Shown piece by piece: positions 54,629 through 63,662 of a DNA stretch of 64,000 bases (positions within the stretch are counted from its first letter, which is position 1; every line of letters starts with the position of its first letter). Below the pieces are notes generated by a model. It had not been told where the DNA came from, did not search any database, and worked only from the letters and a program-made list of their open reading frames with translations. A program made the position numbers and the translations under genes. The stretch is from Cellvibrionaceae bacterium 1162T.S.0a.05. GTDB taxonomy: Bacteria; Pseudomonadota; Gammaproteobacteria; Pseudomonadales; Cellvibrionaceae. Location of the stretch: contig LANB01000001.1 in NCBI GenBank assembly GCA_000964245.1, positions 3,289,501-3,353,500 on the forward strand, given 5' to 3'.

Positions 54629-55309
54629 TTAACGCGGTGTTGCCCATGCGCGCCCGGCTTCACTGATATCAATACAGCCTTCAAACCTGCCCGGAATGGG
54701 GATGTATTGCAGTACCTGGCTCGCGCCGATTTCCGAGGTAAAAAAACCGAAGATGGTCAGTTCTTTCACCAGTGAAAAATAGTGCAGTGCGCTGTCGAGT
54801 TCCCGTTCCGACAGCGTGCTCTTTTTCAATAATACCTGTTTAATATCGTCGTCGCTCTTGCTAATGACCAGGTTCAGGTGGCGAGCGATTTTTTCGTGCT
54901 TGTGTGGCGGCAAATCCACATAGTTTTTCTGATAAATTTTGTTACACATTAAATCCAGAGAAAAAAAGCCGTCATTAAAGCGTTGTTGTTCTTCGCGTTT
55001 AAAGACATCGCGAATCACACTTTCGATATAGGCCGGGATGCCCGCTTCGAGTGCGCCGGGTGTATCGGTTTTGGGAATGATTTTTTCGCACAGTATATTC
55101 AGACTTTGCATCAGGTGTGGGCTAAAGTACTCGGGCGAAACGCTGGTGTCAGTGTTTTCGCTTGCCGTGTTTTCCTGTGCAGCATTTTCACCTTCGGAAC
55201 TGCTGCAAGCGGAAATCAGCGCACCGGCCGTGCTCGCTGAAGTGAGTACGGCCATGCTTTTAGCAAAACGTTTGAGAAAATCCCGACGGAGTAATTCCTG
55301 GTCCAGCAT
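54629..55309 (-). CDS. Gluconate 2-dehydrogenase subunit 3-like protein (Tat lipoprotein)
   Basis: 226 aa. Twin-arginine motif RRDFLKRFAKS then lipobox LISAC, so exported folded and lipid-anchored. The mature part contains CEKIIPKTDTPGALEAGIPAYI, the family hallmark. In FAD-dependent sugar dehydrogenases this small subunit carries the flavoenzyme through Tat and completes the complex. Its ATG overlaps the GMC stop by one base (TGATG), consistent with a 1:1 complex. Confidence 0.92.
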   Translation of the reverse strand: MLDQELLRRDFLKRFAKSMAVLTSASTAGALISACSSSEGENAAQENTASENTDTSVSPEYFSPHLMQSLNILCEKIIPKTDTPGALEAGIPAYIESVIRDVFKREEQQRFNDGFFSLDLMCNKIYQKNYVDLPPHKHEKIARHLNLVISKSDDDIKQVLLKKSTLSERELDSALHYFSLVKELTIFGFFTSEIGASQVLQYIPIPGRFEGCIDISEAGRAWATPR

Positions 55310-57006
55310 CAGAGGTTCCTGCGATTCAATTCATCGGCAGCAAAATGGGCTGCACGTGCCGTTAGAGCCATATAGGTGAGCGACGGGTTTTGATTGGCGG
55401 ATGAGGTCATGCACGCGCCGTCGGTAACAAACACATTTTTAACTGCGTGGATTTGATTGTGTGCATTGAGTACCGAGGTTTTCGGATCGCGACCCATGCG
55501 CGCCGTACCCATTTCATGAATGCCGTGACCCGGTGTGTAGGTCGCATTGAAAGGTTGCACATCTTTCAGGCCTGCGGCTTCCAGCATTTCAATGGCGCAG
55601 GCTTGCATGTCCTTGCGCATATTTAATTCGTTTTGTTTCATTTCGCAGTCGATATCGAGAGTCGGTAAGCCCCATTTATCACGTTTGTTTTTGTTCAGGC
55701 TTACGCGATTTTCGTGGTAGGGCAGAAACTCGCCGAAGGGGTTGATACCCATACGCCAGGGGCCGTGTTGGCTTAGCATATTTTTGAGTTCTTCACCGAG
55801 GGCGTGTGAGGTTTCGCCGCGAGTCCAGGCTTCTCGGCCGCCATTGCCCTGGTAGCCAAAGCCGCGAACGTAGTCGCTGCGTTGTTCTGTGATATTGCGA
55901 AAACGTGGAATGTAGATGCCGTTGGGGCGACGACCGTAAGTGGTTTTATCGGCAAATTCGTCGGTCCAACCACTGGCGCCTGCGAGATGGTGATGGTCCA
56001 TCAAATTGTGGCCCAGTTCGCCACTGTCATTGCCCAGCCCATTGGGGAATCGCTCGGAAACGGAATTTAATAAAATAAACGTGGAAGCGAGGGTTGAGGC
56101 GTTTACAAATACAATGTTGGCGTAGTACTCCATTACCTCATTGCTTTCGGCATCAATAATGCGCACACCCGTGGCTTTTTGTGTGTTGTTGTCAAAAAGT
56201 ATTTCAGTGACGATGGACCAAGGGCGCAAAGTCATATTGCCGGTTGCAACGGCTGCCGGTAAGGTGGATGCGTTACTACTAAAATAGGCGCCGTAGGGGC
56301 AGCCGCGAATACAACGATTGCGATATTGGCATTGGCCGCGCCCTTCAATGGCCTGGGTGAGATTGGCACTGCGGCCGATAATCATGCGCCGTTCCGGGAA
56401 CGCCTTGTTAATGCGTTTTGCAACGGCTTTTTCCATGCAGCTCATTTCCATCGGCGGTAAAAATTCGCCATCGGGGAGTTGCGGTAAATTTTCCTTGCTG
56501 CCATTGATGCCGGCAAACTTTTCGACTTTGCTGTACCAGGGGGCGATATCCTTGTAGCGAATAGGCCAATCAACACCGTGGCCGTCTTTGGCGTTGGCTT
56601 CGAAATCGAGATCACTTAAACGATAACACTGGCGGCTCCACATCAGCGATTTTCCACCGACGTGATAGCCGCGTATCCAGTTAAAGGGTTTGACTTCGGT
56701 GTAGGGGTTTTCCTTGTCGTTAACCCACCAATGTTTGTTTGTTTGATCAAGGTAGCCCGCGCGACCTTGCACAGGAAAATTTTCACGCTCCTTGAGTGGC
56801 AGTTTACCGTTGTAGGGCAACTCCCAGGGCGCGCTCATGGCGGTGGGGTAATCCTGCACGTGGCGCACGTCGCGGCCACGTTCGAGCACGAGGGTTTTTA
56901 AACCGCGTTCGCACAATTCCTTTGCGGCCCAACCACCGCTAATACCTGTTCCAATAACAATGGCATCGTAGCTGTGATTTTTTTTCGCCTTGATATTCAG
57001 TCTCAC
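55309..57006 (-). CDS. GMC-family FAD oxidoreductase, large subunit of a periplasmic sugar dehydrogenase
   Basis: 565 aa. FAD-binding VIGTGISGGWAAKELCERG; Cys motif C-x5-C-x3-C in GQCQYRNRCIRGCPYGAYFS, the spacing known to hold a [3Fe-4S] cluster in bacterial FAD glucose dehydrogenase; C-terminal His/Asn region HEMGTARMG and SANQNPSLTYMALT. No own signal peptide, so probably co-exported with the Tat small subunit. GTG start overlapping the preceding stop (TAGTG). No cytochrome subunit gene is adjacent, so its electron acceptor is unknown. Confidence 0.92.
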   Translation of the reverse strand: MRLNIKAKKNHSYDAIVIGTGISGGWAAKELCERGLKTLVLERGRDVRHVQDYPTAMSAPWELPYNGKLPLKERENFPVQGRAGYLDQTNKHWWVNDKENPYTEVKPFNWIRGYHVGGKSLMWSRQCYRLSDLDFEANAKDGHGVDWPIRYKDIAPWYSKVEKFAGINGSKENLPQLPDGEFLPPMEMSCMEKAVAKRINKAFPERRMIIGRSANLTQAIEGRGQCQYRNRCIRGCPYGAYFSSNASTLPAAVATGNMTLRPWSIVTEILFDNNTQKATGVRIIDAESNEVMEYYANIVFVNASTLASTFILLNSVSERFPNGLGNDSGELGHNLMDHHHLAGASGWTDEFADKTTYGRRPNGIYIPRFRNITEQRSDYVRGFGYQGNGGREAWTRGETSHALGEELKNMLSQHGPWRMGINPFGEFLPYHENRVSLNKNKRDKWGLPTLDIDCEMKQNELNMRKDMQACAIEMLEAAGLKDVQPFNATYTPGHGIHEMGTARMGRDPKTSVLNAHNQIHAVKNVFVTDGACMTSSANQNPSLTYMALTARAAHFAADELNRRNL

Positions 57007-57929
57007 TACACCAGGGCCTCACGCACTTTTTCCAGCAGGGCCTGGGTTTGTTTTATACCTTTGATTTCGTCATCGTCCTTGCCTTCGTATTCGATACCAA
57101 CATAACCGGAATAGCCTGCATCCACCACGAGTTTCATCATGCGGTAAAAATCGATATCCGGTTCTTCGCCTTTCTCGTTAAAGCGGAAGGCTTTGGCGCT
57201 GACGGCTTTTGCAAAAGGCATCAATTCTTCAACGCCTTTGTACTTGTCGTAACTCTCGCCGGTTTCACGGTTGATCGTGAAATTACCAAAATCCGGCAAG
57301 GTGCCGACGCGAGGATTATCTGCCAGTTTCATTACGCCACTTAACCAGGCGCCGTTCGATGAAAAGCCGCCGTGGTTTTCGACAATTACGCTGAGATCCA
57401 ATTTTGCGCAATACTCGGCAAGTTGATTCAAACCGTCTGCGGCGAATTTCATTTGTTCGTCGTAGCTACCGGCACTTTGTGCATTCACGCGAATAGCATG
57501 GCAGCCCAATGCATGTGCGGTATCGGCCCAGCGATAATGATTTTTTACTGCTGCGTTACGCATTTTCTTGTCGGGGTCGCCGAGAGCCCCTTCATGGTCA
57601 CACATGATGAGCAAGTTTTTTACACCTTCATCTTTCGAACGTTTTGCCAATTCGTTGACGACTTTATCGTTGAGTGTATCGAAATAAAATTGGTTGACGT
57701 ATTCAATTGCATCAATGCCAAAAACTTCACGGCTTATGCGTGCAAAATCGATAGGGTCTTTTTCACCGCTGCGAAATGCGCGGTGCAATGAATATTGTGC
57801 TAGAGAAATTTTGTAAAGTTCTGCATTTTTTTTGGATGGATTACCGGCAAGGGCTGAGTGCAGGGGGAAGGCGCCGGCAGCAGTGGCCGCAGCAGCGTGT
57901 TTCAAAAAAGATCTTCGGGAAAAACTCAT
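57006..57929 (-). CDS. Tat-exported sugar isomerase/epimerase-like TIM barrel
   Basis: 307 aa. Twin-arginine signal SRRSFLKHAAAATAAGAFPL, cleavage near HSALA. Barrel of the xylose-isomerase/AP-endonuclease-2 superfamily with metal-site blocks SVIVENHGGFSSN (Glu), GTLPDFGNF (Asp) and YVGIEYEGKDDD (Glu). First gene of the six-gene unit. An exported member makes sense only if its substrate is made in the periplasm, which points to the GMC enzyme as supplier. Confidence 0.88.
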   Translation of the reverse strand: MSFSRRSFLKHAAAATAAGAFPLHSALAGNPSKKNAELYKISLAQYSLHRAFRSGEKDPIDFARISREVFGIDAIEYVNQFYFDTLNDKVVNELAKRSKDEGVKNLLIMCDHEGALGDPDKKMRNAAVKNHYRWADTAHALGCHAIRVNAQSAGSYDEQMKFAADGLNQLAEYCAKLDLSVIVENHGGFSSNGAWLSGVMKLADNPRVGTLPDFGNFTINRETGESYDKYKGVEELMPFAKAVSAKAFRFNEKGEEPDIDFYRMMKLVVDAGYSGYVGIEYEGKDDDEIKGIKQTQALLEKVREALV

Positions 57930-58321
57930 GATACATTCCTGTTTTTTACTGGCGAAACTTTTATTGCGCCGTTTTTATAATTGCGTTGTTTTTATTGTTG
58001 CTACTGGCGGTAGCCTTGCGCCTGCAATATTACTTCGCAGGCGAATAGTAAACCAGGCGTGGCGGCAGGGTTGACCTGGCTTTTACCTGTTTTTGCCGCA
58101 TTCTTGACGCGCGATTTCCGGCGCGCAATCAAGCTGTGCTGTTTGACGAATGCCATTATTTTTATCTCGTCAAAGGGGAATGATTCTACCTGCTTTTCAG
58201 CCTCGTTTGCGGCTTGAATTCCAATGAATTTGCGTCAGCAGGAATCAAAAGCAATCAGATTGCAAAACCAGGGTGGTGCATGCGATGGGGGGCAGGGCCG
58301 GGGGCGCGCTTGGCTTCGTGC
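57930..58321. promoter_or_regulatory. Leader of the sugar-oxidation operon
   Basis: 392 bp without a supportable gene. Contains a hairpin CGCCTGC ... GCAGGCG at 58019-58043, about 90 bp upstream of the first operon gene, which could be an operator or the end of the rlmA transcript, though no T-tract follows. Otherwise nothing distinctive. Confidence 0.35.
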
Positions 58322-59164
58322 TCAGCTCTTTCGGTAGAGACGCAACTCAAATTGGAGTTGAGTGTCGAGGCTTGCCATGTTCTCCAGGCTTGCTTGTTTC
58401 TGTGGGCTGGCGTGCCAATAGTAGGGCGTCATTTTCAGGAGATTGGGCAGGTCTGCACCGGCAATGTGGGCGTGTCGATGGCAGTGTTCAGTCTGAATGG
58501 GCTCAAAAAGTGAACAGTCGTCCATGCTCTGAAAGTTTCCTGCATGGGCGTGTTGCTGCGTATAAATTTGTTCGGCAAGTTCCGCCAGGTGATGTTCACC
58601 GGGGCCAACCATCAGCAGGCGGCCGCCCGGTTTGAGTACGCGCGCGCACTCCTCTGGCGACAAGGGCGAGAAAACGGACACCAGCGCATCGAAGCTGGCA
58701 TCAAACCAGGGCAGCTTGTAGGCTGAAGCCACGGCAAGTTGCAGCGGCTGTTTCCGTTTTGCCGCCATACGTACGCCTTGTTTGGCGATATCAATGCCGT
58801 AAAAATCCACGTGATTCAGCTGTCGGCTGAGCTTCTCCAGGTAGTAGCCTTCGCCGCAACCGATATCCAGCAGAGTTGCGTGCTCGTCTGACAGGTCTTG
58901 TTGTGCTTTTGCGGGGCTAAGTTCCTTCAATAACCTGAGAATCGCATCGACAAGAAAATCGTAATAGCCTGCTGCGAGGAATTGCTGGCGAGCGCGAAGC
59001 ATCTCGGCACTGTCTCCGGGTTGCTTGCTTTTTTTCTCCTGGACAAGGTGCAAGTTGATATAGCCTTCGCGCGCTCGATCAAAATTGTGTTTGTTGCAAC
59101 ATTGATAGCTCTGAGCCTGTTGCACCAGGGCTTCGTCGCAGAGCGGGCATTTAAAAGAAAGCAT
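58322..59164 (-). CDS. rlmA: 23S rRNA (guanine-N1)-methyltransferase RlmA
   Basis: 280 aa. N-terminal zinc site Cys6, Cys9, Cys22, His26 (CPLCDEAL ... QCCNKH), then FDRAREGYINLHL and the Rossmann methyltransferase core with LLDIGCGEGYYLEKL and PLSPEECARVLKPGG. Methylates G745 of 23S rRNA in E. coli. The ATG abuts a 16-bp tandem repeat and lacks a Shine-Dalgarno. Confidence 0.9.
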   Translation of the reverse strand: MLSFKCPLCDEALVQQAQSYQCCNKHNFDRAREGYINLHLVQEKKSKQPGDSAEMLRARQQFLAAGYYDFLVDAILRLLKELSPAKAQQDLSDEHATLLDIGCGEGYYLEKLSRQLNHVDFYGIDIAKQGVRMAAKRKQPLQLAVASAYKLPWFDASFDALVSVFSPLSPEECARVLKPGGRLLMVGPGEHHLAELAEQIYTQQHAHAGNFQSMDDCSLFEPIQTEHCHRHAHIAGADLPNLLKMTPYYWHASPQKQASLENMASLDTQLQFELRLYRKS

Positions 59165-59244
59165 GTTGAGTCGGTTACATGTTTAGTAGGTTACAGGTTG
59201 AGTAGGTTACAGGTTGAGTAGGTTACAGGTTGAGTAGGTTAATA
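59165..59244. repeat. 16-bp tandem repeat directly upstream of rlmA
   Basis: Unit GTTGAGTAGGTTACAG begins at 59165, 59181, 59197, 59213 and 59229, a strict 16-bp period; the two copies nearest the gene are diverged. On the - strand it reads straight into the rlmA ATG. Confidence 0.92.
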
Positions 59245-59280
59245 GTGTTTATGTGATTTTTACGAATCTTGACCCTGGGG

Positions 59281-60039
59281 CTAAGCCTTCAGGCCAAAGG
59301 CGAGAATACCGGCCGTAACCGCAACGTTGAGCGATTCCACATTATTTTGCAGGGGAATGCGAATGCTTTGTTTACAGGTCTTGCGCACGGCATCACTAAG
59401 CCCCTCGGTTTCATTGCCTAACACAAATACGGTATTGGCTTGATAGGGAAAGTCTTGCCAATCGGTTTTGGCCCGGCCGTCGAGGGCGAGAATATCACTG
59501 TCTTTTTCAGCAAAGGCACTTAAACAGGTGGCGAGTTCATCGCACCAGAATATGGGGCAGCGAAAAACTGTACCCGCACTGGCTTTGATCACCAATGCAT
59601 CCACTTTAGCCCCGCCTTTGCGCGGCAGCAGTAAACCTTGTAAGGGTGACGCACACACACTGCGAATAATCATGCCGAGGTTTTGTGGGTTGGTCACCCG
59701 GTCGAGTGCTAGATAGCGGCCGCCCTGTTCCAGCGCCGTTTCGTAGTTGTTGAAGGTGCGCATGTGAATATCCAATGCGACACCTTGATCCTGTTTTTTA
59801 TTTTTCGAAATGCGGGAAAGCGCCTGGCGGTCGTGATAAAGCTGAGGGATTTCGCGTTTTTCCGCGAGCGAAAGTATTTCATTGAGAATGCCGCCGCGTT
59901 GATTGCTTTCCGCCAGATGCAAACGTTCGATATGCAGGCTGTTGTCCTGCAAGGCTTCGAGTACAGGCTTACGTCCATAAAGCGTCAGTGTATGGGCGAA
60001 CTGTTTTTTCTTTTTTAAATACGCGTTGCTGTCGCTCAT
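59281..60039 (-). CDS. TrmH-family RNA 2'-O-methyltransferase
   Basis: 252 aa SPOUT-class enzyme. N-terminal substrate-binding domain (LYGRKPVLEALQDN), then the knot: LDRVTNPQNLGMIIRSVCA, FVLGNETEGLSDAVRK, IPLQNNVESLNVAVTAGILAF. Could act on rRNA (RlmB-like) or tRNA. I use the ATG at 60039; the upstream ATG at 60078 would overlap the end of pdxJ. Confidence 0.88.
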   Translation of the reverse strand: MSDSNAYLKKKKQFAHTLTLYGRKPVLEALQDNSLHIERLHLAESNQRGGILNEILSLAEKREIPQLYHDRQALSRISKNKKQDQGVALDIHMRTFNNYETALEQGGRYLALDRVTNPQNLGMIIRSVCASPLQGLLLPRKGGAKVDALVIKASAGTVFRCPIFWCDELATCLSAFAEKDSDILALDGRAKTDWQDFPYQANTVFVLGNETEGLSDAVRKTCKQSIRIPLQNNVESLNVAVTAGILAFGLKA

Positions 60040-60062
60040 CAATGACTGCTCGCTGCACTCAA

Positions 60063-60827
60063 CTAGCGTTGATCGCAAACGCGTAAGTAGGCTGCGATTG
60101 CATTTTCAAAACCCATTTTCAGTGCATCAACCGTCAGCGCGTGCCCGATCGAGACTTCCTGTAAGCCGGGTAAGGTTTTGTAAAGTTGCATGTTTTCCAG
60201 ATTTAAATCGTGGCCAGCATTGACGCCAAGGCCAAGCAAGAGCGCATACTCAGCGGCAACAACATGCTCTTTAAATACGGTATCGGCTTCGTACTTGCTG
60301 CGTGCAAATGCATGGGCAAAGGGCCCGGTATAAAGTTCGATGCGGTCAGCACCAACTTCCTTTGCCAATTTAATTTGTTCGATGTGCGGGTCCATGAACA
60401 GGCTGACACGTATGCCGGCATTTTTTAAATCTTCAATAATGGGGTGCAGCACTTCACCATCTTTACGCAAATCAAAACCGTGGTCGGATGTGAGTTGTGC
60501 ATTGCTGTCGGGTACCAGTGTGCACTGGTGAGGTTGCGCGGCTTTAACAAGAGTGAGTAAACTCGGGTACTCGCCTTCGGCTTCTGCAAAGGGGTTGCCT
60601 TCAATATTAAACTCAAGCTTGCGGCGCGATTTTTTAATGAGTTCAGCCAGTGGCTGTACATCACTGGCGCGGATGTGACGTTGGTCTGGCCGAGGGTGAA
60701 CTGTGAGGCCCTGGACATTTAAATCCAACGCCCATTCCGCAAAATCCAGTAAGCGTGGGAAATCGCCCTCGCGTGAATTTCGAAGCAGGGCGATTTTATT
60801 CAGGTTAACACTGAGGGCAATGGCCAT
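60063..60827 (-). CDS. pdxJ: Pyridoxine 5'-phosphate synthase (divergent PdxJ)
   Basis: 254 aa TIM barrel. LSVNLNKIALLRNSR, QGLTVHPRPDQRHIR, KLEFNIEGN, DRIELYTGPFAHAF and LGVNAGHDLNLEN retain the PdxJ active-site layout. The TVHPRPDxRHIR form is nearer to Bacteroidetes PdxJ than to the E. coli TVHLREDRRHI form. The usual recO/acpS context is absent; instead it follows a cyclophilin gene, overlapping by one base. Confidence 0.85.
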   Translation of the reverse strand: MAIALSVNLNKIALLRNSREGDFPRLLDFAEWALDLNVQGLTVHPRPDQRHIRASDVQPLAELIKKSRRKLEFNIEGNPFAEAEGEYPSLLTLVKAAQPHQCTLVPDSNAQLTSDHGFDLRKDGEVLHPIIEDLKNAGIRVSLFMDPHIEQIKLAKEVGADRIELYTGPFAHAFARSKYEADTVFKEHVVAAEYALLLGLGVNAGHDLNLENMQLYKTLPGLQEVSIGHALTVDALKMGFENAIAAYLRVCDQR

Positions 60828-61417
60828 TATTGACGATAGGCCTTGAGAATACGCACGGCGTAGTTAGGGGCTTCGGGAAATGAACGATACAAGCCACGGG
60901 GTTCGGCTTCAATTTTTTTCACCACTTCAAACCCTTCAATTACTTTGCCGAAAACTGCATAGCCGTGTTTGCCTGCTGCGGCGTCGAGAGAAGGGTTATC
61001 AACGATGTTGATAAAAAATTGTGACGAGGCGCTGTCTGGATCGCTGGTGCGAGCCATGGACAAGGTACCCTGCAGGTTTTTCAAGCCGTTGTCGGCTTCA
61101 TTTTTAATGGGCGGCAAGGTTTCCTTGCGTTGAAAATCGTAAGTAAAGCCACCCGCTTGCACAACAAAATTATCAACAACGCGGTGGAAAATGATGCCCT
61201 CGTAAAATTTGTTGTCGATGTAAGTCAAAAAGTTTTTAACGGTGATCGGGGCTTTGTCGGGATACAACTCGATTGTCATTTTACCGAGATCGGTTTCCAT
61301 AACAACGATCGGTTTTTCCATTGCCGTTGCGCCAGTTTTGTTTTCGGCTTCATCTGCGGCCCATACGCTCAAGCTGAGGAGGCACACACTGAATAAACTG
61401 AATATCTTGTTCATCAT
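60827..61417 (-). CDS. Periplasmic cyclophilin-type peptidyl-prolyl isomerase
   Basis: 196 aa. Signal peptide about 1-20 (SLSVWA). Cyclophilin core: FHRVVDNFVVQAGGF with the catalytic Arg, GTLSMARTSDPDSASSQFFI, HGYAVFGKVIEG. Similar to PpiA. Assists folding of exported proteins. Its last base overlaps the pdxJ ATG. Confidence 0.92.
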   Translation of the reverse strand: MMNKIFSLFSVCLLSLSVWAADEAENKTGATAMEKPIVVMETDLGKMTIELYPDKAPITVKNFLTYIDNKFYEGIIFHRVVDNFVVQAGGFTYDFQRKETLPPIKNEADNGLKNLQGTLSMARTSDPDSASSQFFINIVDNPSLDAAAGKHGYAVFGKVIEGFEVVKKIEAEPRGLYRSFPEAPNYAVRILKAYRQ

Positions 61418-61520
61418 AAGTTTGGAACCCTTGTTTTAAAAGTATGGAATTTAAACGTTTAGCGCGTTGAATGATTTTTTAACCAAAATAAGGCTTTGAA
61501 TTCGATTAACGGTTAATTCA

Positions 61521-62225
61521 CTATTTCCATTCAGAATACCCTTTTTTCGGAATCAATGCTGGAATTAACAGCGCCAAAATCACACCGAGAATGACCAGCC
61601 CGGCGCCATAGAGCATAAAGTCTGTGCGCTGATCGGATTTGAGATTTTCGTTTTCGGCAAACAGGGCATCGCGTTCGGTTTGGATTAATTGATGTTTCTC
61701 AACGAGTTCCTGGTTGGTACTCTCTAGTTGAATGGCATTGCGCGATAATTCGCGAATGCGTTGCAACTCCTTGGACATGCTATCTCGCGAAGTGAGAGCG
61801 TCGGTTGACTGGCCTTGCAGTTGCTGGTTTTCGTTTAAAAGGGTTTGGTTGCGCGTTTGAAGTTGAGCCGTTTCCTGTTCGAGTTCTGCGATTTTTGCCA
61901 GCGCTTCAGTCAGCTGCATTTGTGCGGGCCTTTCGGACATGATGTATTGTGTTGGAATCCAGCCTTCGACATTATTTGGCGTGACCACTTTGGCCCATTT
62001 GCCCTCGGCATCTTCTTCCAGAAATTTTAATTGCGTACCAGTTCGCAAGGCTGCATTGATGATGCGAAATTCATTGCCAGCACCACTGCGGAGAGGAACG
62101 TAAAGCACATCGGTGATGTAGCGAAATTCCTGGGCCTGGCTTGATACGCTGATACTCAGCGTACAACAAAGTGCCAGCAGGCTCGGCAACAGGGCGTTTA
62201 AGGGGCTTGTGCGCATTATTTTCAC
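61521..62225 (-). CDS. SH3-domain, coiled-coil, C-terminally anchored protein (TIGR04211-like)
   Basis: 234 aa. Signal peptide about 1-31, bacterial SH3 domain (about 35-95, YVPLRSGAGNEFRI ... VEGWIPTQYI), long coiled coil (about 103-198), one membrane segment (about 205-225) and a short tail ending PKKGYSEWK. Resembles YgiM. Likely bound to the envelope, contacting peptidoglycan. Confidence 0.87.
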   Translation of the reverse strand: MKIMRTSPLNALLPSLLALCCTLSISVSSQAQEFRYITDVLYVPLRSGAGNEFRIINAALRTGTQLKFLEEDAEGKWAKVVTPNNVEGWIPTQYIMSERPAQMQLTEALAKIAELEQETAQLQTRNQTLLNENQQLQGQSTDALTSRDSMSKELQRIRELSRNAIQLESTNQELVEKHQLIQTERDALFAENENLKSDQRTDFMLYGAGLVILGVILALLIPALIPKKGYSEWK

Positions 62226-62248
62226 GGCTGTGTTCCTTATTGATTGTT

Positions 62249-62548
62249 TCAGGGCAGCACTTTCTTGAAAGGTTTGACAACAACTTCACGATAAACCCCT
62301 GCGCCGACATAAGGATCATCGTCGGCCCAGGTTTGAGCATCTGCCAGTGATGCGAATTCTGCAATGACAATACTTCCAGTAAAACCGGCTTCGCCCGGCT
62401 CATTACTTTCTATTGCCGGGTTGGGGCCAGCGAGAATCAGGCGGCCTTCTTCTTTTAATTTGTTTAACCTGGCAATATGAGCAGGACGCACACTTTGGCG
62501 CAAAGGCAGGCTGTTGTCGACATCTGTGCTGACAATGGAAAATAACAT
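62249..62548 (-). CDS. YciI-family protein
   Basis: 99 aa, dimeric ferredoxin-like fold. [21 protein letters not shown] has the conserved His, followed by [23 protein letters not shown]. Enzymatic role uncertain. Next to a septation-protein-like membrane gene, the order seen in many gammaproteobacteria. Confidence 0.9.
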   Translation of the reverse strand: MLFSIVSTDVDNSLPLRQSVRPAHIARLNKLKEEGRLILAGPNPAIESNEPGEAGFTGSIVIAEFASLADAQTWADDDPYVGAGVYREVVVKPFKKVLP

Positions 62549-62608
62549 AGGACTTCCTGTTAATGGTGTTGGCTGTTTAACAACTTTGTTCTTTATTACT
62601 TCAGCGGT

Positions 62609-63598
62609 TTATTGTACTGGATTGTTGTGCTCGCTATTTTGCTTGGCGAGCTTATCCATGTCGGGTTCTTCTTTTGTATCGGCTTCATCTTCTTCTGCAT
62701 CGGGGTCAACGAGAATTTCTTCAAGTTGCAAGCCCGTATGACGTGTAACGGCGTAAAACAGGTAGGCCAGGGCGGCGAAGAGCACGATGGTAGAGGGTAT
62801 TGCAATCACCGGGTAGCTGAGGCCCATCATGCGGCCAATTTCCTGGTTAAAGGCTTCGGTTCCTGCGGGGCTTTTTACGATGATTTTTGCCAAGACATAG
62901 TTCAATACGGATGAGAGCAGGAAGGATAAGGCCAGAATGAGGTTGGCAATGGTAAGGCTGCGATTAAAGTCGCTTTCGGTATTGCGACTTTTCAAGGCGG
63001 CTTGCACTTTATCCAGGCGAATAATGCCGGATTTATACACAATACTCTTGATCAGGGGGTAGGGCGTTTTAATGGAGATCAATACCCCGAGGAAGATCAG
63101 ACCCGGTATGGCGGCTTCCTTTATGGCGATGTATTTGGGGTCTAACTCAAGGAGCGCAATGCCACCCGTGAGCAAGATGCTGACAACACCGAGTGCCGAG
63201 AAAATATTGAATTTACCGACTCGGAAAAAGTCTGCGATGCCGTAGAGTGCTGGAATGGAGACCGCAATGATGACAGCGGTTTTTGCCCCGAGCTGATTCT
63301 CGCCACTCAGTTTGATAAATATCAGCATCGGAATCAGCAGATTGAGAGAAAGGTTCAACAGGTTGCTTTCCTTGCGCTTGATATCGCCCCAAAAATCATG
63401 GATGGCAAATGCAATGGGGCTGACCAGCGCCAGAACCACGGCAATTTGCGGCCCCAGGTATTCCGGCTTGCTCAATATTGTTAAAATGGCTGCGGGCAGA
63501 GCGAGAGTGGTAACGAAGGTCAGCAGGAAATTGCGTTTCGGGAGCTTGCTTTTTGGGGGCTGGTTTTTCAGGCCAGCCTTTTCAGGCGCTTTAGACAT
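62609..63598 (-). CDS. Multi-pass membrane protein, VC0807/YciB-like
   Basis: 329 aa with 8 or so hydrophobic segments. PIAFAIHDFWGDIKRKESNLL and SIPALYGIADFFRVGKFN repeat a similar pattern, as in the intracellular-septation-like group. The C-terminal 40 residues are very acidic (DPDAEEDEADTKEEPD). Function unknown; possibly an envelope-spanning role. Confidence 0.75.
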   Translation of the reverse strand: MSKAPEKAGLKNQPPKSKLPKRNFLLTFVTTLALPAAILTILSKPEYLGPQIAVVLALVSPIAFAIHDFWGDIKRKESNLLNLSLNLLIPMLIFIKLSGENQLGAKTAVIIAVSIPALYGIADFFRVGKFNIFSALGVVSILLTGGIALLELDPKYIAIKEAAIPGLIFLGVLISIKTPYPLIKSIVYKSGIIRLDKVQAALKSRNTESDFNRSLTIANLILALSFLLSSVLNYVLAKIIVKSPAGTEAFNQEIGRMMGLSYPVIAIPSTIVLFAALAYLFYAVTRHTGLQLEEILVDPDAEEDEADTKEEPDMDKLAKQNSEHNNPVQ

Positions 63599-63662
63599 CT
63601 ACTATCTCAAACTATCTCGGTAAATCAGTTACAGTCTTTACAGACGATTTATTTTTATTTGG

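Noticed and set aside
59165-59244. CRISPR array
   Set aside because: Units of 16 bp without unique spacers and no cas genes; simple tandem repeat.
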